From: Mesostigma viride
Lineage: Eukaryota > Streptophyta > Mesostigmatophyceae > Mesostigmatales > Mesostigmataceae
Assembly: GCA_009746045.1 (NCBI GenBank)
Contig: RPFO01000253.1
Span: 3,213,975-3,277,974, forward strand
Length of the DNA stretch: 64,000 bases
Direction of reading: 5' to 3'
The position numbers were made by a program, and so were the translations under genes. The notes under the pieces are model-generated. The model had not been told where the DNA came from, did no database searches, and worked only from the letters and a program-made list of their open reading frames with translations. This document shows, in pieces, positions 30,901 to 43,500 of this stretch. Positions within the stretch are counted from its first letter, which is position 1, and every line of letters starts with the position of its first letter.

Positions 30901-31206
30901 GACGAAATTTGAGTACGAATTTCTTAGTACAGTCCACCGTTTTGTTCAGGTTAGTATATTCCCACGCCGCTTGCTGACCTGACGCCTGACGGAGGCCGAA
31001 TTCGTACTGAACACTAGCGCAATTGCGCTCGATACTAAAAATTGCTACTTCCGAGATGTCTGACGGAATTCCTGCTAGGTCCATGCTTTGGTACTGGACG
31101 GATGCTGAAATTCACTGTGGCTCGGTCCGAACGAGGAAAATTGTCAGAAATCTACTCTCGATACGAACGTAACGAAATTTCCAAGTATCTGACGCTCGGA
31201 GACCTG

Positions 31207-31560
31207 CCACACTAGGAGCCGGGTGTTGACAAAGTGTGACAAATTTTTGTCAACAATTGTCAACTTGTTGACAAAGTGTGACAACTTGTTGACAAATTGT
31301 TGACAAAGTGTGACAAAACTAGACAAAAAAATGTCAACAGCTTGACAAAACTTGACAGAATGTTGACAATGTTGACAAAACGTTGACAATCGTTGACATG
31401 TCAACTTTATGTTGATGTCAACAAATGTCAAAACACTGACAAGCCAAGGTGATTTGTCAACAAATGTCAAGACGTTTACAAACGCAGGCCAAACGCAAGA
31501 AAAATGTCAACAAATGTCAACATGACAAAATGTCAACACGATAAACAAAGGCATAGCAAA
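31207..31560. repeat. Left subterminal repeat array of the CACTA-like element
   Basis: About 25 copies of TTGACAAA, TGTCAACA and GTGTGACAA in both orientations, starting right after CACTAGGAGCCGGG. The density of one short motif and its mirror at the right end suggest protein-binding sites, not coding sequence. Confidence 0.8.
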
Positions 31561-32129
31561 CTGACAAATCAACACCACGCACAGGTAAACTTACTTCATT
31601 AAAATCAATATGGCTGCTGCCTTGCTGCCTGAATTGCGGTTTTCTGCATTACATTAGCATGACAAACTTTACTGACAAAACACATGAATGAAGAGTGCAC
31701 TCAATCACAGTCCGAGGGTGGCGTGCAAGATGTACAACCGCAAGCATCTCACAAATGCAGTATAACATCCGTCATAGGGCTGTCCCAGCGATCATTGCTG
31801 AAAAAAATGGACTCTCTAGAAATTTATCGCATGACAATGTCCAGTGCTACAGCGATGTGACGAGGGCTCAGAGCCTACAAAATCTGTGTCCGCAGGTGCC
31901 CTCCCCGCCATGCTGGCCAATGTGTCCGCCATGGTTGTGTTAGGTAGATCGCCTGCATGCAAGGGATACATGCGTTATCCGGCAAAGCAGCAAAGGGAAC
32001 ACACAAAGATCTTAAGTGAGATGAATACCCGAAATCAGCTGTGTGTAATGAGACGTCGTGAGAGCACAGCAGTCGCGTGGCTGTTTGTGAGTAATGGCTT
32101 GATTTTAGGACCGAGAAAGTGAGATAGCG

Positions 32130-32262
<133 letters not shown>

Positions 32263-33656
32263 GACGGGTATTCTCACCTAACTCGTCCCCATGTACCTCA
32301 CAAGATGTGGAGAACAGCGAAACCCCAGGAATCCCTAGAGAAGAGCGTTGCGTTGCAAACTGCCGAAAAAACAAGTGGGAGCTGTAAAGTTTCTCCAAGA
32401 TGCCAGGATGCTTTACGATCTACTTTCTTGCAATCTCACTACTATGGTGAATACGGCACTCTGAGAAAGAAAGAAGAAAGATTGACGCCAGATCCATGCG
32501 AAGGAAAAGTTAGGCCAATCAACTGAATATATGCCCCGTACAGGGTACGAATAAAATCTAACGAGGTAGAAGGCATCATAACTAAAGTTGACAGAGAAAG
32601 GAGTCGTTTGGTGTGGGGGTGTGGGGGGGTGGGTGAAAAAATCCTGTGATTATCAGCAAAAAGACGCTACTAAGGCAAGAAAGAAAGAAAAAATCTATCC
32701 ATGCCACGCATGTCAACCAAGGCTTCTGGATTTCACAGAAGAGTCTCCCAACGGCAAAGGAGTTCGTATGATTTGTAGCTAAAAGCAGGGCTCCAAAAAT
32801 ATGCATAGAAGCTGGAAGCACAAAATACACTTTCCAAACTGCTACATTTAATTCCAATTATTAATGCTGGAGGGATCACCACCTACAAACGCTCAATAAA
32901 ACAAGAATGCAGAAAACAAATTATTCCCGTGTGTGCTCTCCTGCCTGCTTTCTAGCTACCAAACAAACAAAGAAAGTGTACATTCTTTGGCTCTCCAATG
33001 TGCCTCTTTAGCGTTAAAAACAAAGAAATACAATTCTTCGGCTCACAATTGTGCTTCATTGGCGGTAACAACAGTGCTGCCGGCTGGGCTATACCAGAAC
33101 ACAAAGAACTATTAAACGGCACAGTCAGTAGAACCGTTGTAAAGTACTAAACAAACGAACAAACAAACAAACCGGAGTTGAATATTCAAATAAAGAAGGC
33201 GTTCCCATGAGGGAATTGCAACCGATAAAACATCATTATCAAGTCCCGAAGGCCTTTGGGTGCCCCTGGACTGAATTACAATGCGGACATCCAATGGTGG
33301 CTGCAACGCACAGCATGTTTACAGCTTCGTGAATGGACACTAGATGAAGAATGATGACAGTTGCTCACCATAAAAAAATTGGCCGCGCTGGACAGCCGAC
33401 CACGCCGCTGCCACATGCGATGGGGCCACGTGCAAGTCCAACGGTATCAGGCATCACAAGTACACGCGCGAAATTGACATCGAAATGGCAGCACAGATGC
33501 AACATACGAATGTATGGAGAACCGTTAGCTTAAACAACGGAAGTTTGTGAAAAGAAGGAAAGTGACGCAATAGCAGACCGTGGCATACATGATACGCTCA
33601 ACCTGTACATTATTTAAATACCTAATTCATAAGCACGTGACGCAACCTGTACACAT

Positions 33657-33714
33657 CGGCAGGCTCGAGTTACCATGGTCCGGATTCTCCCATGCGCTGG
33701 TTGTCTCCTTGATA
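33657..33714 (-). repeat. Dispersed ~65-bp repeat, copy 3
   Basis: Minus-strand copy of the repeat at 41-108: on that strand it reads ATATCAAGGAGACAACCAGC, then GGAGAATCCGGACCATGGTA and CTCGAGCCTGCCG. About ten bases of the first copy (GGCCAGAAAT) are missing. It lies within the CACTA-like element. Confidence 0.65.
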
Positions 33715-35569
33715 TCGATGCCTTTCATAAGAATTGAACCAGATTTGGTTTGAATAGTACAATTGACCTTGTGTATCTAGGAGAAAATGAATGTACTGCG
33801 AGCATGGCTAACTTGGCGGGAAACTCTGGGCGGCCCATGTAGCATCATGGGCGGTGGGCCCTAGGGCAATGCACGAGAATGTCACGTGCGTACGGCGTGT
33901 TCAAGTCGATGCAAGACTGTCAGTATTTCGGACGAAGAATTACTTACTCACCTCAAACGGTTAAGAGTGGGTTAGCTTCTGGATGTCCGAATGGCGCTGT
34001 GCCTACCAGCGAACAGATCGATGACAACTTAATTCTAGATCCTGGCTGTGTTTCTCCCCCGATGGCTTCTTCTGGCCCTCCGAGCTAGCTAGATAAATTT
34101 CATCAAGGACGGCGATTTAATTGCTAAGAAAATCATGACGGTCATCAGTGAGTCTATGATCCTATTCCTTATATGTAGTTATTCGTTCCTACCATACCGC
34201 CATTGCTGAAAAAGTCACAGCATGTAATTCCCACCTTGGCTGCGAGCCTTGGCGTAGCTTCCGTCTTCCACCTTCCCCGGCCACAAGCTTTTCCTTGGAG
34301 CACAAGCACGTCTTTCGTTTGTCATCGTTTAGCTTCAACGGGAACACCCGCGCAAGTCGCAAGTCGCCACCACGGGAATCACTTGCACAAGCTTGCAAGA
34401 CTTTGCGCAAGACGATAGTTGGCGTCGTCTATTAGTATTGTCCACGCATTTGCGGCCGTCTGTCAGTCTGCTGACTCTTATCGGCGGTCCGTAAGTTTGT
34501 GGCCATGCCCTGGCCATGCCAGTCATCCGACAGCCATCAGATGACGTCCAGTAAATTAAGTAAAAGTACTTATGACGAGTATTTACCAGTGGTAGAGAAA
34601 CAGTCGTCACTCTACAGTATCGCTTGGTTGGGATCGCTTGCTGCTGGCGTAATCGCGTCCTTGATCGCCGTACCATTCAGGGAGCGGCCGTACCCGGAAA
34701 AACTGCATTGCGCAACAGTTGCCCGTCAGCATCCTTTCCCAAAATTCAAAGTTTGCGCCAAAGGCCAGCGTTCAACGAAGGCAGAAGTAGGTGTTGCGCG
34801 CAGGAAAAACCATGTCTACGGTTAGTGCTTGGGGCTAGCGCCGGCCGCCGGGCAGAGAGGGCTCGAGCAACGGGGCCACTCACCGAAGTTCTATGTAAGC
34901 AGTGAGCGCCATCCAAGATTGTGCAATAAGAGATGTTGCAGGCCCTCGAAGTGATGTGATTTCTTCAGCAACCGCTATCAGTAACGATGTAGGTGCACTG
35001 TCGATGTATGTATGCTGAGCTAGGACATGGTGGTAGCCATTGAGGGAGAAACGTGTGCAGTCCTGAGCCAAGCAGCTCTTTACGCTGTAACGCAGCTCGA
35101 ACAGGACGTCTGGAGCGCGCCAAGCTCCTTCAACGGCACCACGGTCAGCGAATTTTTGTCGTACGGTTTAACTAACAACACGAATATAGTTAGCATCCCG
35201 TGCTCGAATGTGTAGGGCCGTTTCGTTGCGGGTAAAGCTTGCCACGTATTTCAGAGATTTTAATGTGTATTCTCTGAATGCTTTCATTACCATGGTGCTT
35301 TCCGTGCTCGTCATCATATGTATACATTTGTGTTGCCGTTTCCTCTTCCATTTTGCGCGTGTACTTGCGGGTGACTGACACCGTCGGACGGGCATGCGGC
35401 CTACCCGCGAATGGCTGAGACTGGCTCCTGCTTGAGACTTGTGGTGAGTAGTGGTTACGATCCCATACATAGGGTCTATACTAAGGATATCACCGTGCTG
35501 TAGGTGGAATCGCATGCAGTGCCTCCTGTTGTTTTTAACTCCCTTTACCTGGCATTTTTGCCGAGGGGT

Positions 35570-37650
35570 GAGGATTATTCCTTGTCATGGGGGCATACAG
35601 GACGGGTTACTTATTCCTTGTCATGGGGGCAGGCAGGACAAGTTAATTATTCCTTGTCATGGGGGGCAGGCAGGACGGGTTAATTGTTCCTTTTCATGGG
35701 GGCAGGCAGGGCGGGTTAATTATTCCTTGTCATTAGGGGCAGGCAGGACGGGTTAATAATTCCTTGTCATGGGGGCAGGCAGGACGGGTCACTTATTCCT
35801 TGTCATGGGGGCAGGCAGGACGGGTCAATTATTCCGTGTCATGGGGGCAGGCTGGACCTGTTAATTATTCCTTGTCATGGGGGCAGGCGGGACGGGTTAG
35901 TAATTCCTTGTCTTGGGGGCAGGCAGGGCGGGTGAATTATTCCTTTTTATGGTGACAGGCAGAACGGGTTAATCACTCCTTGTCATGGGAGGCAGGCAGG
36001 ACGGGTTACTTATTCCTTGTCATGGGGGGCAGGCGCATTGCATATACATTTATTCCTTGTCATGGGGGGCAGGCAGGACGGGTTAATTGTTCTTGTCATG
36101 AGGGGACGGCAGGGGGGGCTCATGATACCCTGTAGTGGGGTGGGCGAAGGCAGGGGGGGTTAATGATTCCCTGTCATGGGGTGGGGGAAGGCAGGGGGGG
36201 TTAACGATTCCTTGTGTCCATGGGGGGCAGGCAGGACGGGTTTCTTATTCCTTGTCATGAGGGGAAGGCAGGGGAGGTAAATGATTTCCTGTCGTGGGGT
36301 GGGAGAAGGCGGGGGTAATAATTTTTCCTTGCCATGGGGGCAGGCAGGACAGGTTAATTATTCCTTGTCATGGGGGCATGCAGAAAAGCTTAAAAATTTC
36401 TTGTCATGGGATTGAAAGCACCTCACAGTCAGTTGTCCTCCCTTACGAAATGGCGATTTTGTAGCTACATGATTAACAGAGCATATGCTCTAAATCTTGT
36501 AGCAATGGACCGCGTTATATTTCTGTTGGCGACTACTTTCAAACATTCATCATTTTTGTTTTTCTTTTACATTTGTCTTGTTGCGGACAGGGAGGGTTGA
36601 TTGCCTTTTCATGGGGGGCAGGCAGGGGTGGGGGTTACTCCTTGTCATGGGGGGCAGGCAGGGGGGGTTGATTGCCTTTTCATGGGGGGCAGGCAGGGGC
36701 CGGGGCTTAATTATTCCTTGTAATGTGGTGCAGGCAGGGGGGGTAATGATTCATTGTCATGGGGGGCAGGCAGGGGGGGGGTAACTCCTTGTCATGGGGG
36801 GCAGGCGGGGGGGGGGTAATTATCCCTTGTCATGGGGGTTCAGGCAGAGGGGGCTAATCCTTGTCACATGGGGGGCAGGCTGCGTGGGTAATTTTTCCTT
36901 GTAATTAGGGGCAGGCAGGGGGGGTAGTTGATCCTTGTCATGGGGGACATGCAGGGGGGGGCAATGATTCCTTGTCGTGGGGGGCATGTAGGGGGCGTCA
37001 AGTGTTCCTTGTTATGTGGGGCAGGCAGGGGGGGGATGATTCTTGTCGTGGGGGGCAGGCAGGGGAGGGGATGATTCTTGTCGTGGGGGGCAGGCAGGGA
37101 GTGTTAATTATTCCTTGTCACGGGGGGCAGACAGGGGGGGGCAATGATTCCTTGTCGTGGGGGGCAGGTAGCGGGGGTTAGTTGTTCCTTGTCGTGGGGG
37201 GCAGGCAGGGGGGGTCAATGATTCCTTGTCATGCCCGGGGCAGGTAGGGGGCGTAATTATTCCTTGTATTGGGGGCCAGGCGGGGGGCGTTAATCGTTGT
37301 CATGGGGGGCAGGCAGGGGGGTTTAATCCTTGTCATGGGGGGCAGGCAGGGGGGCTTGTTCCTTGTCATGGGGGACAGGTATGGGGGGGAGATTATTCCG
37401 CGTCATGGGGGTAGGCAAATGGGTTAGTTTTTCCTTGTCATGGGGGGCAGGTGGGGCAGCTTTATAATTCCTTGTGGTGGGTTTTAAGCACCTTGCAATC
37501 GTTATGCCCTCTTAAGGAAGTGTGCTTGCGCAGCTAATCGATTAACATAACATATGCTCCAAATTTCGTACACAATGGATACCGTAATAAATTTGTTATT
37601 GACTACGAATAAACATTCATAATTTTTGTTTTTCTTCTGCAGGAAGTCTC
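35570..37650 (+). repeat. G-rich ~35-bp minisatellite in two blocks with a repeated spacer
   Basis: About 50 variants of the unit TTATTCCTTGTCATGGGGG plus CAGGCAGGACGGG, in blocks 35570-36395 and 36598-37478. Each block is followed by a related spacer of about 170-200 bases (36396-36597, 37479-37650) that shares AGCACCT, CATATGCTC, ATTAACA and a final TTTTTGTTTTTCTT tract. The array is thus a two-copy higher-order repeat. G-runs of 5-8 recur every unit on one strand. Confidence 0.9.
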
Positions 37651-38204
37651 GGCTGTTCTGGTGCCATATGCATCCTCACCATCGTCGTCATCGACGTAGC
37701 CGGCGGACTCGTCTAGGGTCCATGCACGGGTTGCTCAGGTTTGTCTTTGAATCTGTGTGATGAGGTGTTTTCTTTGCGCAGTGTATGTTTGCCTGCAGCT
37801 ACCTTTTTTGTTCCAAATAGATCAGTGCTTTCTTCTTTGCATTTGCAGCAAGAGAGGGAAGTTTTTGTACAGGTTTTTTAACGTAATCTGCCTCTTTAAT
37901 GTTGCACAACTGACAACAACCATGTATACATTGATGTTATTTCCACCTCTGCATCTTTTTTCTGTGTTTTACAGGAGAGTCGAGAGCTTTTAATCAAAAT
38001 GACATCCGCAAATGACGGCTGCACACAATATACCCAACGGGCGGCTGCCTGCAAATTCTTTGCAAGCATTTAGAGCTTTCCGTGGAAGTCATGCTCACAA
38101 CGGGCTGCACGCAACGCAATGGGCTGCCGTCCGAACTTTGCCTACGAGACAATCGTTGTTGCTGTCAGCATTAAGTAATGCTTATTTTGTAATAAAAAGA
38201 AAAA

Positions 38205-38605
38205 TTTCACTGGTTTTTGTCACTTTTTGTCACTTTTTGTCACTTTTTGTCTGTTTTATAGTCCTGATAAATTTTCAGGATTGTCTGTGATATATCAACG
38301 TTTGTGTTGTGATAAATGTGCACAAATGTCACTAATTGTGGTGTGATAAAATGTGATAAAATCTCACTCTCATGTTGACAATGCGTGACGTTGACAATGT
38401 GTGACATTTTTTGACACTTTCACCTTGATAATTTGTCAAGAATTGTCTTGTAAAATCGACCTGATATGTCATGGTTTTGTCAACATTTGTATAGCTTTTG
38501 TCACACTTTGTCACACCACATGTCACACTTTGTCACACTTTGTCACACTTTATCAACCTGACATGTCAAGCATTGTCACACTTTGTCAACACCCGGCTCC
38601 TAGTG
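38205..38605. repeat. Right subterminal repeat array of the CACTA-like element
   Basis: Runs of TTTTTGTCACTT, then many TTGTCACACTTTG and TTGACAATG motifs, ending in CACCCGGCTCCTAGTG, the mirror of the left array boundary. Confidence 0.8.
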
Positions 38606-39888
38606 CACCGTTTTCCCCTACTTGACCGAACCACATTCCCCGCTAAAAAAGGTGTCCTAGGCGGCGAAATGTAGTGTGTATGAAGGGTCCACCACTTCGG
38701 TGCGCACTTCTTACGGGACCACGCCACCATGCCCTTTACAGAAGGGTGTGTGGCAGGGCTGCGTGCTGTCGCCCTACCTGTTCATTATTGTGGTCGAATA
38801 CGTAATGATTCAGGCGCGCAAGCGATTTGCCCGCATCGTGGGTAGGGAACCAGGGGTGCAGGTTGCTAACAAATTCTGGGCATGGCGGAGCGGACACGGA
38901 GATTCGGCTGGCAGACATCATCTACGCAGACGACACCACCCCGCTTCGAGGACACTGGGCACGTGCAGACATGGCTTGACTGCCTGGCTATCGAGGCCCG
39001 TGCAGCTAGTGGGGCTTGAGGTCAGCAGGAAGACAGAGGCCCTGGCCGTTGGGCTCACCCACTCACCGCCATGCACCCCTCTATCTCCTCGACGGCTCTC
39101 GAGTCCTGTACCGGGACCGCGTCAAGCTGCTGGGCAGCCTGCTCCCCAGCTGCGAGGTTGATGTGGACCATCGCATCTCCCTCGCCTGGCATGCTTTACG
39201 CCAGTACCGGGCCCTGTGGCGCAAGACCCTCCAGGGGCAAGATCGAGAAACAGGACCTGTTCAAGGTCCTCGTCCTTCCTGTTGAGATCACGTATGGGGC
39301 CGAGACGCGTGGACCCTCACCGCCGACCTGGCCCGCAAGCTGGACGGCGCGGTCACCAACATGCTGCGTTCCATTCTCAGAGTAGGATATGCTGCTCATG
39401 TCCGCAATGACTGAGGACCTGTACCAGGGCATGCCATATATCACCAGCACCATTAAGCAGCGGCGCCTGCAGCTAGTAGGGCACCTAGCTCGCACCAACC
39501 AGGTAGACACCTCACGTGGCCCCCCCGCAGGACTGCGCCCAGCTCAGCCTGGCCGGCACCTCCTGACGTGGGCCGGGCACCCTGATGTTAGACGCCGCAA
39601 GGCCCGCACCTTCAAAGAACAGCTAGTAGAAGACATGGGGGGCCTAGGCCTCTCCGTGATTTGGAAGAAGATGATGGACAAGGCCAAGTGGGCCCAGGTC
39701 ATAGAGGACAACGAGCCCCCCCCTGTGGGGAAGCGCCCGCTTGTGCAAACCCACGGGAGGCATGATGCCAGACAGCTCCCCTAGGGCAGCGTGATGCTGT
39801 TTAGATAGACGTGGTAGTTTAATGCTGTTAGATAGTGGTTGTAGGTAGCTGATATAGTAGATAGATTAGACCGGTAGGACTGTTTGCA

Positions 39889-40496
39889 CCCATCCATCCA
39901 TCCATATCCATCCATCCATCCATCCATCCATCCATCCATCCATCCATCCATCCATCCATCCATCCATCCATCCATCCATCCATCCATCCATCCATCCATC
40001 CATCCATCCATCCATCCATCCATCCATCCATCCATCCATCCATCCATCCATCCATCCATCCATCCATCCATCCATCCATCCATCCATCCATCCATCCATC
40101 CATCCATCCATCCATCCATCCATCCATCCATCCATCCATCCATCCATCCATCCATCCATCCATCCATCCATCCATCCATCCATCCATCCATCCATCCATC
40201 CATCCATCCATCCATCCATCCATCCATCCATCCATCCATCCATCCATCCATCCATCCATCCATCCATCCATCCATCCATCCATCCATCCATCCATCCATC
40301 CATCCATCCATCCATCCATCCATCCATCCATCCATCCATCCATCCATCCATCCATCCATCCATCCATCCATCCATCCATCCATCCATCCATCCATCCATC
40401 CATCCATCCATCCATCCATCCATCCATCCATCCATCCATCCATCCATCCATCCATCCATCCATCCATCCATCCATCCATCCATCCATCCATCCATC
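39889..40496 (+). repeat. CCAT tetranucleotide microsatellite, about 150 units
   Basis: 608 bases of perfect CCAT repeats with a single ATATCC interruption near 39904. It lies in the 3' UTR of the plus-strand LINE, shortly before its terminal block. The related LINE end at 61052 has only about five CCAT units in the same place, so this is an expansion. Met-Asp-Gly-Trp and His-Pro-Ser-Ile frames across it are artefacts. Confidence 0.97.
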
Positions 40497-40506
40497 GGCC
40501 GGGGTT

Positions 40507-40560
40507 GATGCTCCGTGACTCCCCAACGGGAGCACGAGTCTAATTAATTAATTAATTAAT
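40507..40560 (+). other. LINE 3' terminal stem-loop block and TTAA tail
   Basis: TGCTCC and GGAGCA can pair around a loop GTGACTCCCCAACG, followed by ACGAGTC and a (TTAA)n tail. The same block ends LINE copies at 25649-25700, 25879-25917 (minus) and 62835-62880. LINE reverse transcriptases often recognise such 3' structures, so it is probably the template signal. Here the tail also touches the 3' end of the minus LINE, so the two copies are tail to tail. Confidence 0.7.
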
Positions 40561-43500
40561 GGGGGCCATTATGGGCGCACATGCGCGTAGGCCACATGCT
40601 AGGCTATAAGCCTGACTAATCTACACTACTGTTATATATTCATTGAGAATGATAGATTACGGAGGTGAGATAGGCATGCAACATAAGGAAAAAACCGATA
40701 ACTGGGAGAATAACCCTGAAGAAATTAATAGTAATCTGACACAGACATCCAAGGATCACGCCAGCGGCACAAGGTACAACTAACTATACATCACAAAACT
40801 ACACGCAGCAACAGCGCTGCCGGCCCACCATGCAGGCCTGGAAGGAATCTAGACCGCATGGGTCGCGACAAAGTCGGCCCGGGTGCGGCGGAATAACACA
40901 TCAGCCACGGTGCGAGTGAGGGCGAGTGACAGACGCTGCCGCCAATACGAGGACCACGTGCGGGCCGACCACGGGGCGGTCTGACCCTCGAGGTCGAGGC
41001 GGTCTTCGCGGCGCTGGCAGCACTCGTGGAAAAACTCCGCTGTCTTGGGGCCCATGGCCCCGAACTCCTCAAGGACAAAAGGGATGACCCGGTGGGGCCC
41101 CACATTGCCGTAGGAGGCAAACTTGTCGCGCTCAGCCACAGCGGCAGCAGCGCCGGCATCCACAGCCGCCCGGAGGATGTGGCGACCGGAAAGCGGCCGA
41201 GCCACGGAGACATCGATGATTCTACTGTTATATATTCCCTAGACTGATGTTGCTGGGGTGGCAGGAGGTGCCTGCCAGGGCTTGTGGTCCATGTGGATGA
41301 CCGCCCCCCTCCAGTATATACCGGTTTCCCCCCTGCGCTCTGCCGGAGCTGAAGGTAGGTCGGCCATATAGCTTGCGTCGCCGTTGTTGCTGGGCCAGGG
41401 TCAAGTCGTCGTCTGGACAGCGTGTATAGCGAGTCCGCGAGAGCTTCTTGCGGCATTCACTAAAGGACCTTGAAGGAACGACAGCTTGTCCGCCATGTAC
41501 TTAAAGGTGAGGAGCACGGGTGCCGGGCCGGCCAGACTTAACCCGGGCGCGCGCGGGGGAGGCGTACAGCCGACATCCGCAGCTCACCAGTGAGTTGCAT
41601 GGGGGCAAAAATGTCGCGCTCAACCCGTGTTTTTTTACAACGCGATACATCGCGTTGTAGGGTTAGAACGCGATGTATCGCGTTGTAATCTGACACGTGG
41701 CAAACCTATTAAACATGCGATTTTTGGTCTGAAACTTTCAAGATAGGTCAGAAACATCTCATAGAATTCAAGAAAAAATCCTGGTATTTTTGGTATTTTT
41801 TTTGTGACAGCTGCAAACAAATATGTACCACTGAAATCAGGCATTTTCGCGGGACGAAGGTGAAGACGACGGCGATGGCGGCAGGTAGATCTCGCCAGTT
41901 TTCGCGCGAATTTCAGTGGCTGTTGGGTGGCACGACCATGATGATGCGTTCAAAGGTTGATAATTAGGTTTCTACGAGTTTGTTGAGGTACTGGGGCAAA
42001 GGAAACGTAGTTTTTTCCAGTTTCTCACCCAACTTTCATGCGGAAACCCTCAGTGGAAACCGGCATACATATTATTACGTCAAGACTCGGGTCTGCTGCG
42101 GCACCATGCTTGGTATTTCCATGGTGTTTCGACTTCTTAACACATGTTTATTCATTCCGAACGTCCGGACTCTCGGCTAAACCGAGAATTGTGCAGACTT
42201 TTATTGGGTAGCGCCGGGCATGATGGTGCCTGCAAATAGCGTAAGGCGTGACCGTGGCTATTGCTACGGTATGCTGTATTTTCCTGGAAATGGCCTCTGC
42301 CACCGGCTCAATAGTGCTTGCAGGCGTAAGTATATCGTGTTTCTACCTAGTTTCTGCCAGTTTTCCACTTATTTCTACCGACCTCTGCCCAGCCTCTCTA
42401 AGACCGCCATCCTACTCGACGTTGCTTGCATGTCAGCCATAGCAGGTTGCAGTTGTGCAGTATTTAGATGCTGTATACGTCGTCAAGCCGTGCATATATC
42501 GTGAGGATTGGATGTTGATGGTTTATACTGCGTTGATTGTGCAAGAAGACCAGCTAGGTGCCCATAATCATGGTGTATAATCATGTGTTGTTAGCATCTT
42601 GCCACCATTTGCTAGCATGCATTCCAGCGTCATCTTTGCCTGCATGTAAGCTCATGGATCACTCAACCTATCCAAGCCTTGCATTACACGTGCCTCTTTC
42701 TTTCAGTATTGCACGCGTTATGGAATGAAAACCCAGCACCTCCGTTCCCACGAGGCATGTGCTCAACACGTTGTGAGAGTGGATGATGCTTTGGCTATGG
42801 CTGCCTGATTCAGTCATATTAGTCATCCAGTCATGATGTTTGATGCATGTTTGATGCTGTATAACTTATACAACACCTATTTTCAACGTTTTGACCCTCC
42901 AAGCTCACTATGGCCCCGTTTATGGGGCTCATGTCGTTGCGTCATGTTGTGAAGGGCTCTCATTTTTCCCACTGCGTTGTACTGCGTTGTAATTGTGATG
43001 CTAATGAAAAATAGCTCCAGTGGCCCAATGGGCCTGAGTTTTGTTTCACAGAGCCTGCATATGTTGCCCATAGCTCGTGCAAGAAGCCAGATTTTTTTCA
43101 TGAACCATTTGTGAATAAGCACATGACTTGTGACCTAGGGTCAAGAAATCGCGGTCATGGTCAGACCCCCCTGTATTCAAACCAGTGTATCTCTCTAATG
43201 AATCAGCATTTTGTAGGTCTGAGTAGCTCAAAAAATCCTTTGATTTATGGGCTTTCAGGAAAGTATATACATGACCATGAAAAAAAATTTTCCTTAGGTG
43301 CTATACGCGTTCTAAAAAAAGCTTACAACGCGATATATCGCGTTCTAATTAAAAAAACACGGGTTAAATGCCATGAGAAGCTTCTCCGAGGTCTCATGAA
43401 TCTACCGGCTGGTCGAAGTGCTTGACTATGACATTGTGGCTGCGCTTGTCGAGCTCGGCCTCCTCACAAAGGTCGAGTCCTTGTTGCTTGAGCTGTGCCG

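Noticed and set aside
35570-37480. CRISPR-like array
   Set aside because: Units are contiguous and variable, with no constant repeat and unique spacer pattern, and the DNA is eukaryotic.
39781-40543. Long Met-Asp-Gly-Trp and His-Pro-Ser-Ile frames
   Set aside because: They are translations of the CCAT microsatellite; a four-base unit keeps all frames open without selection.
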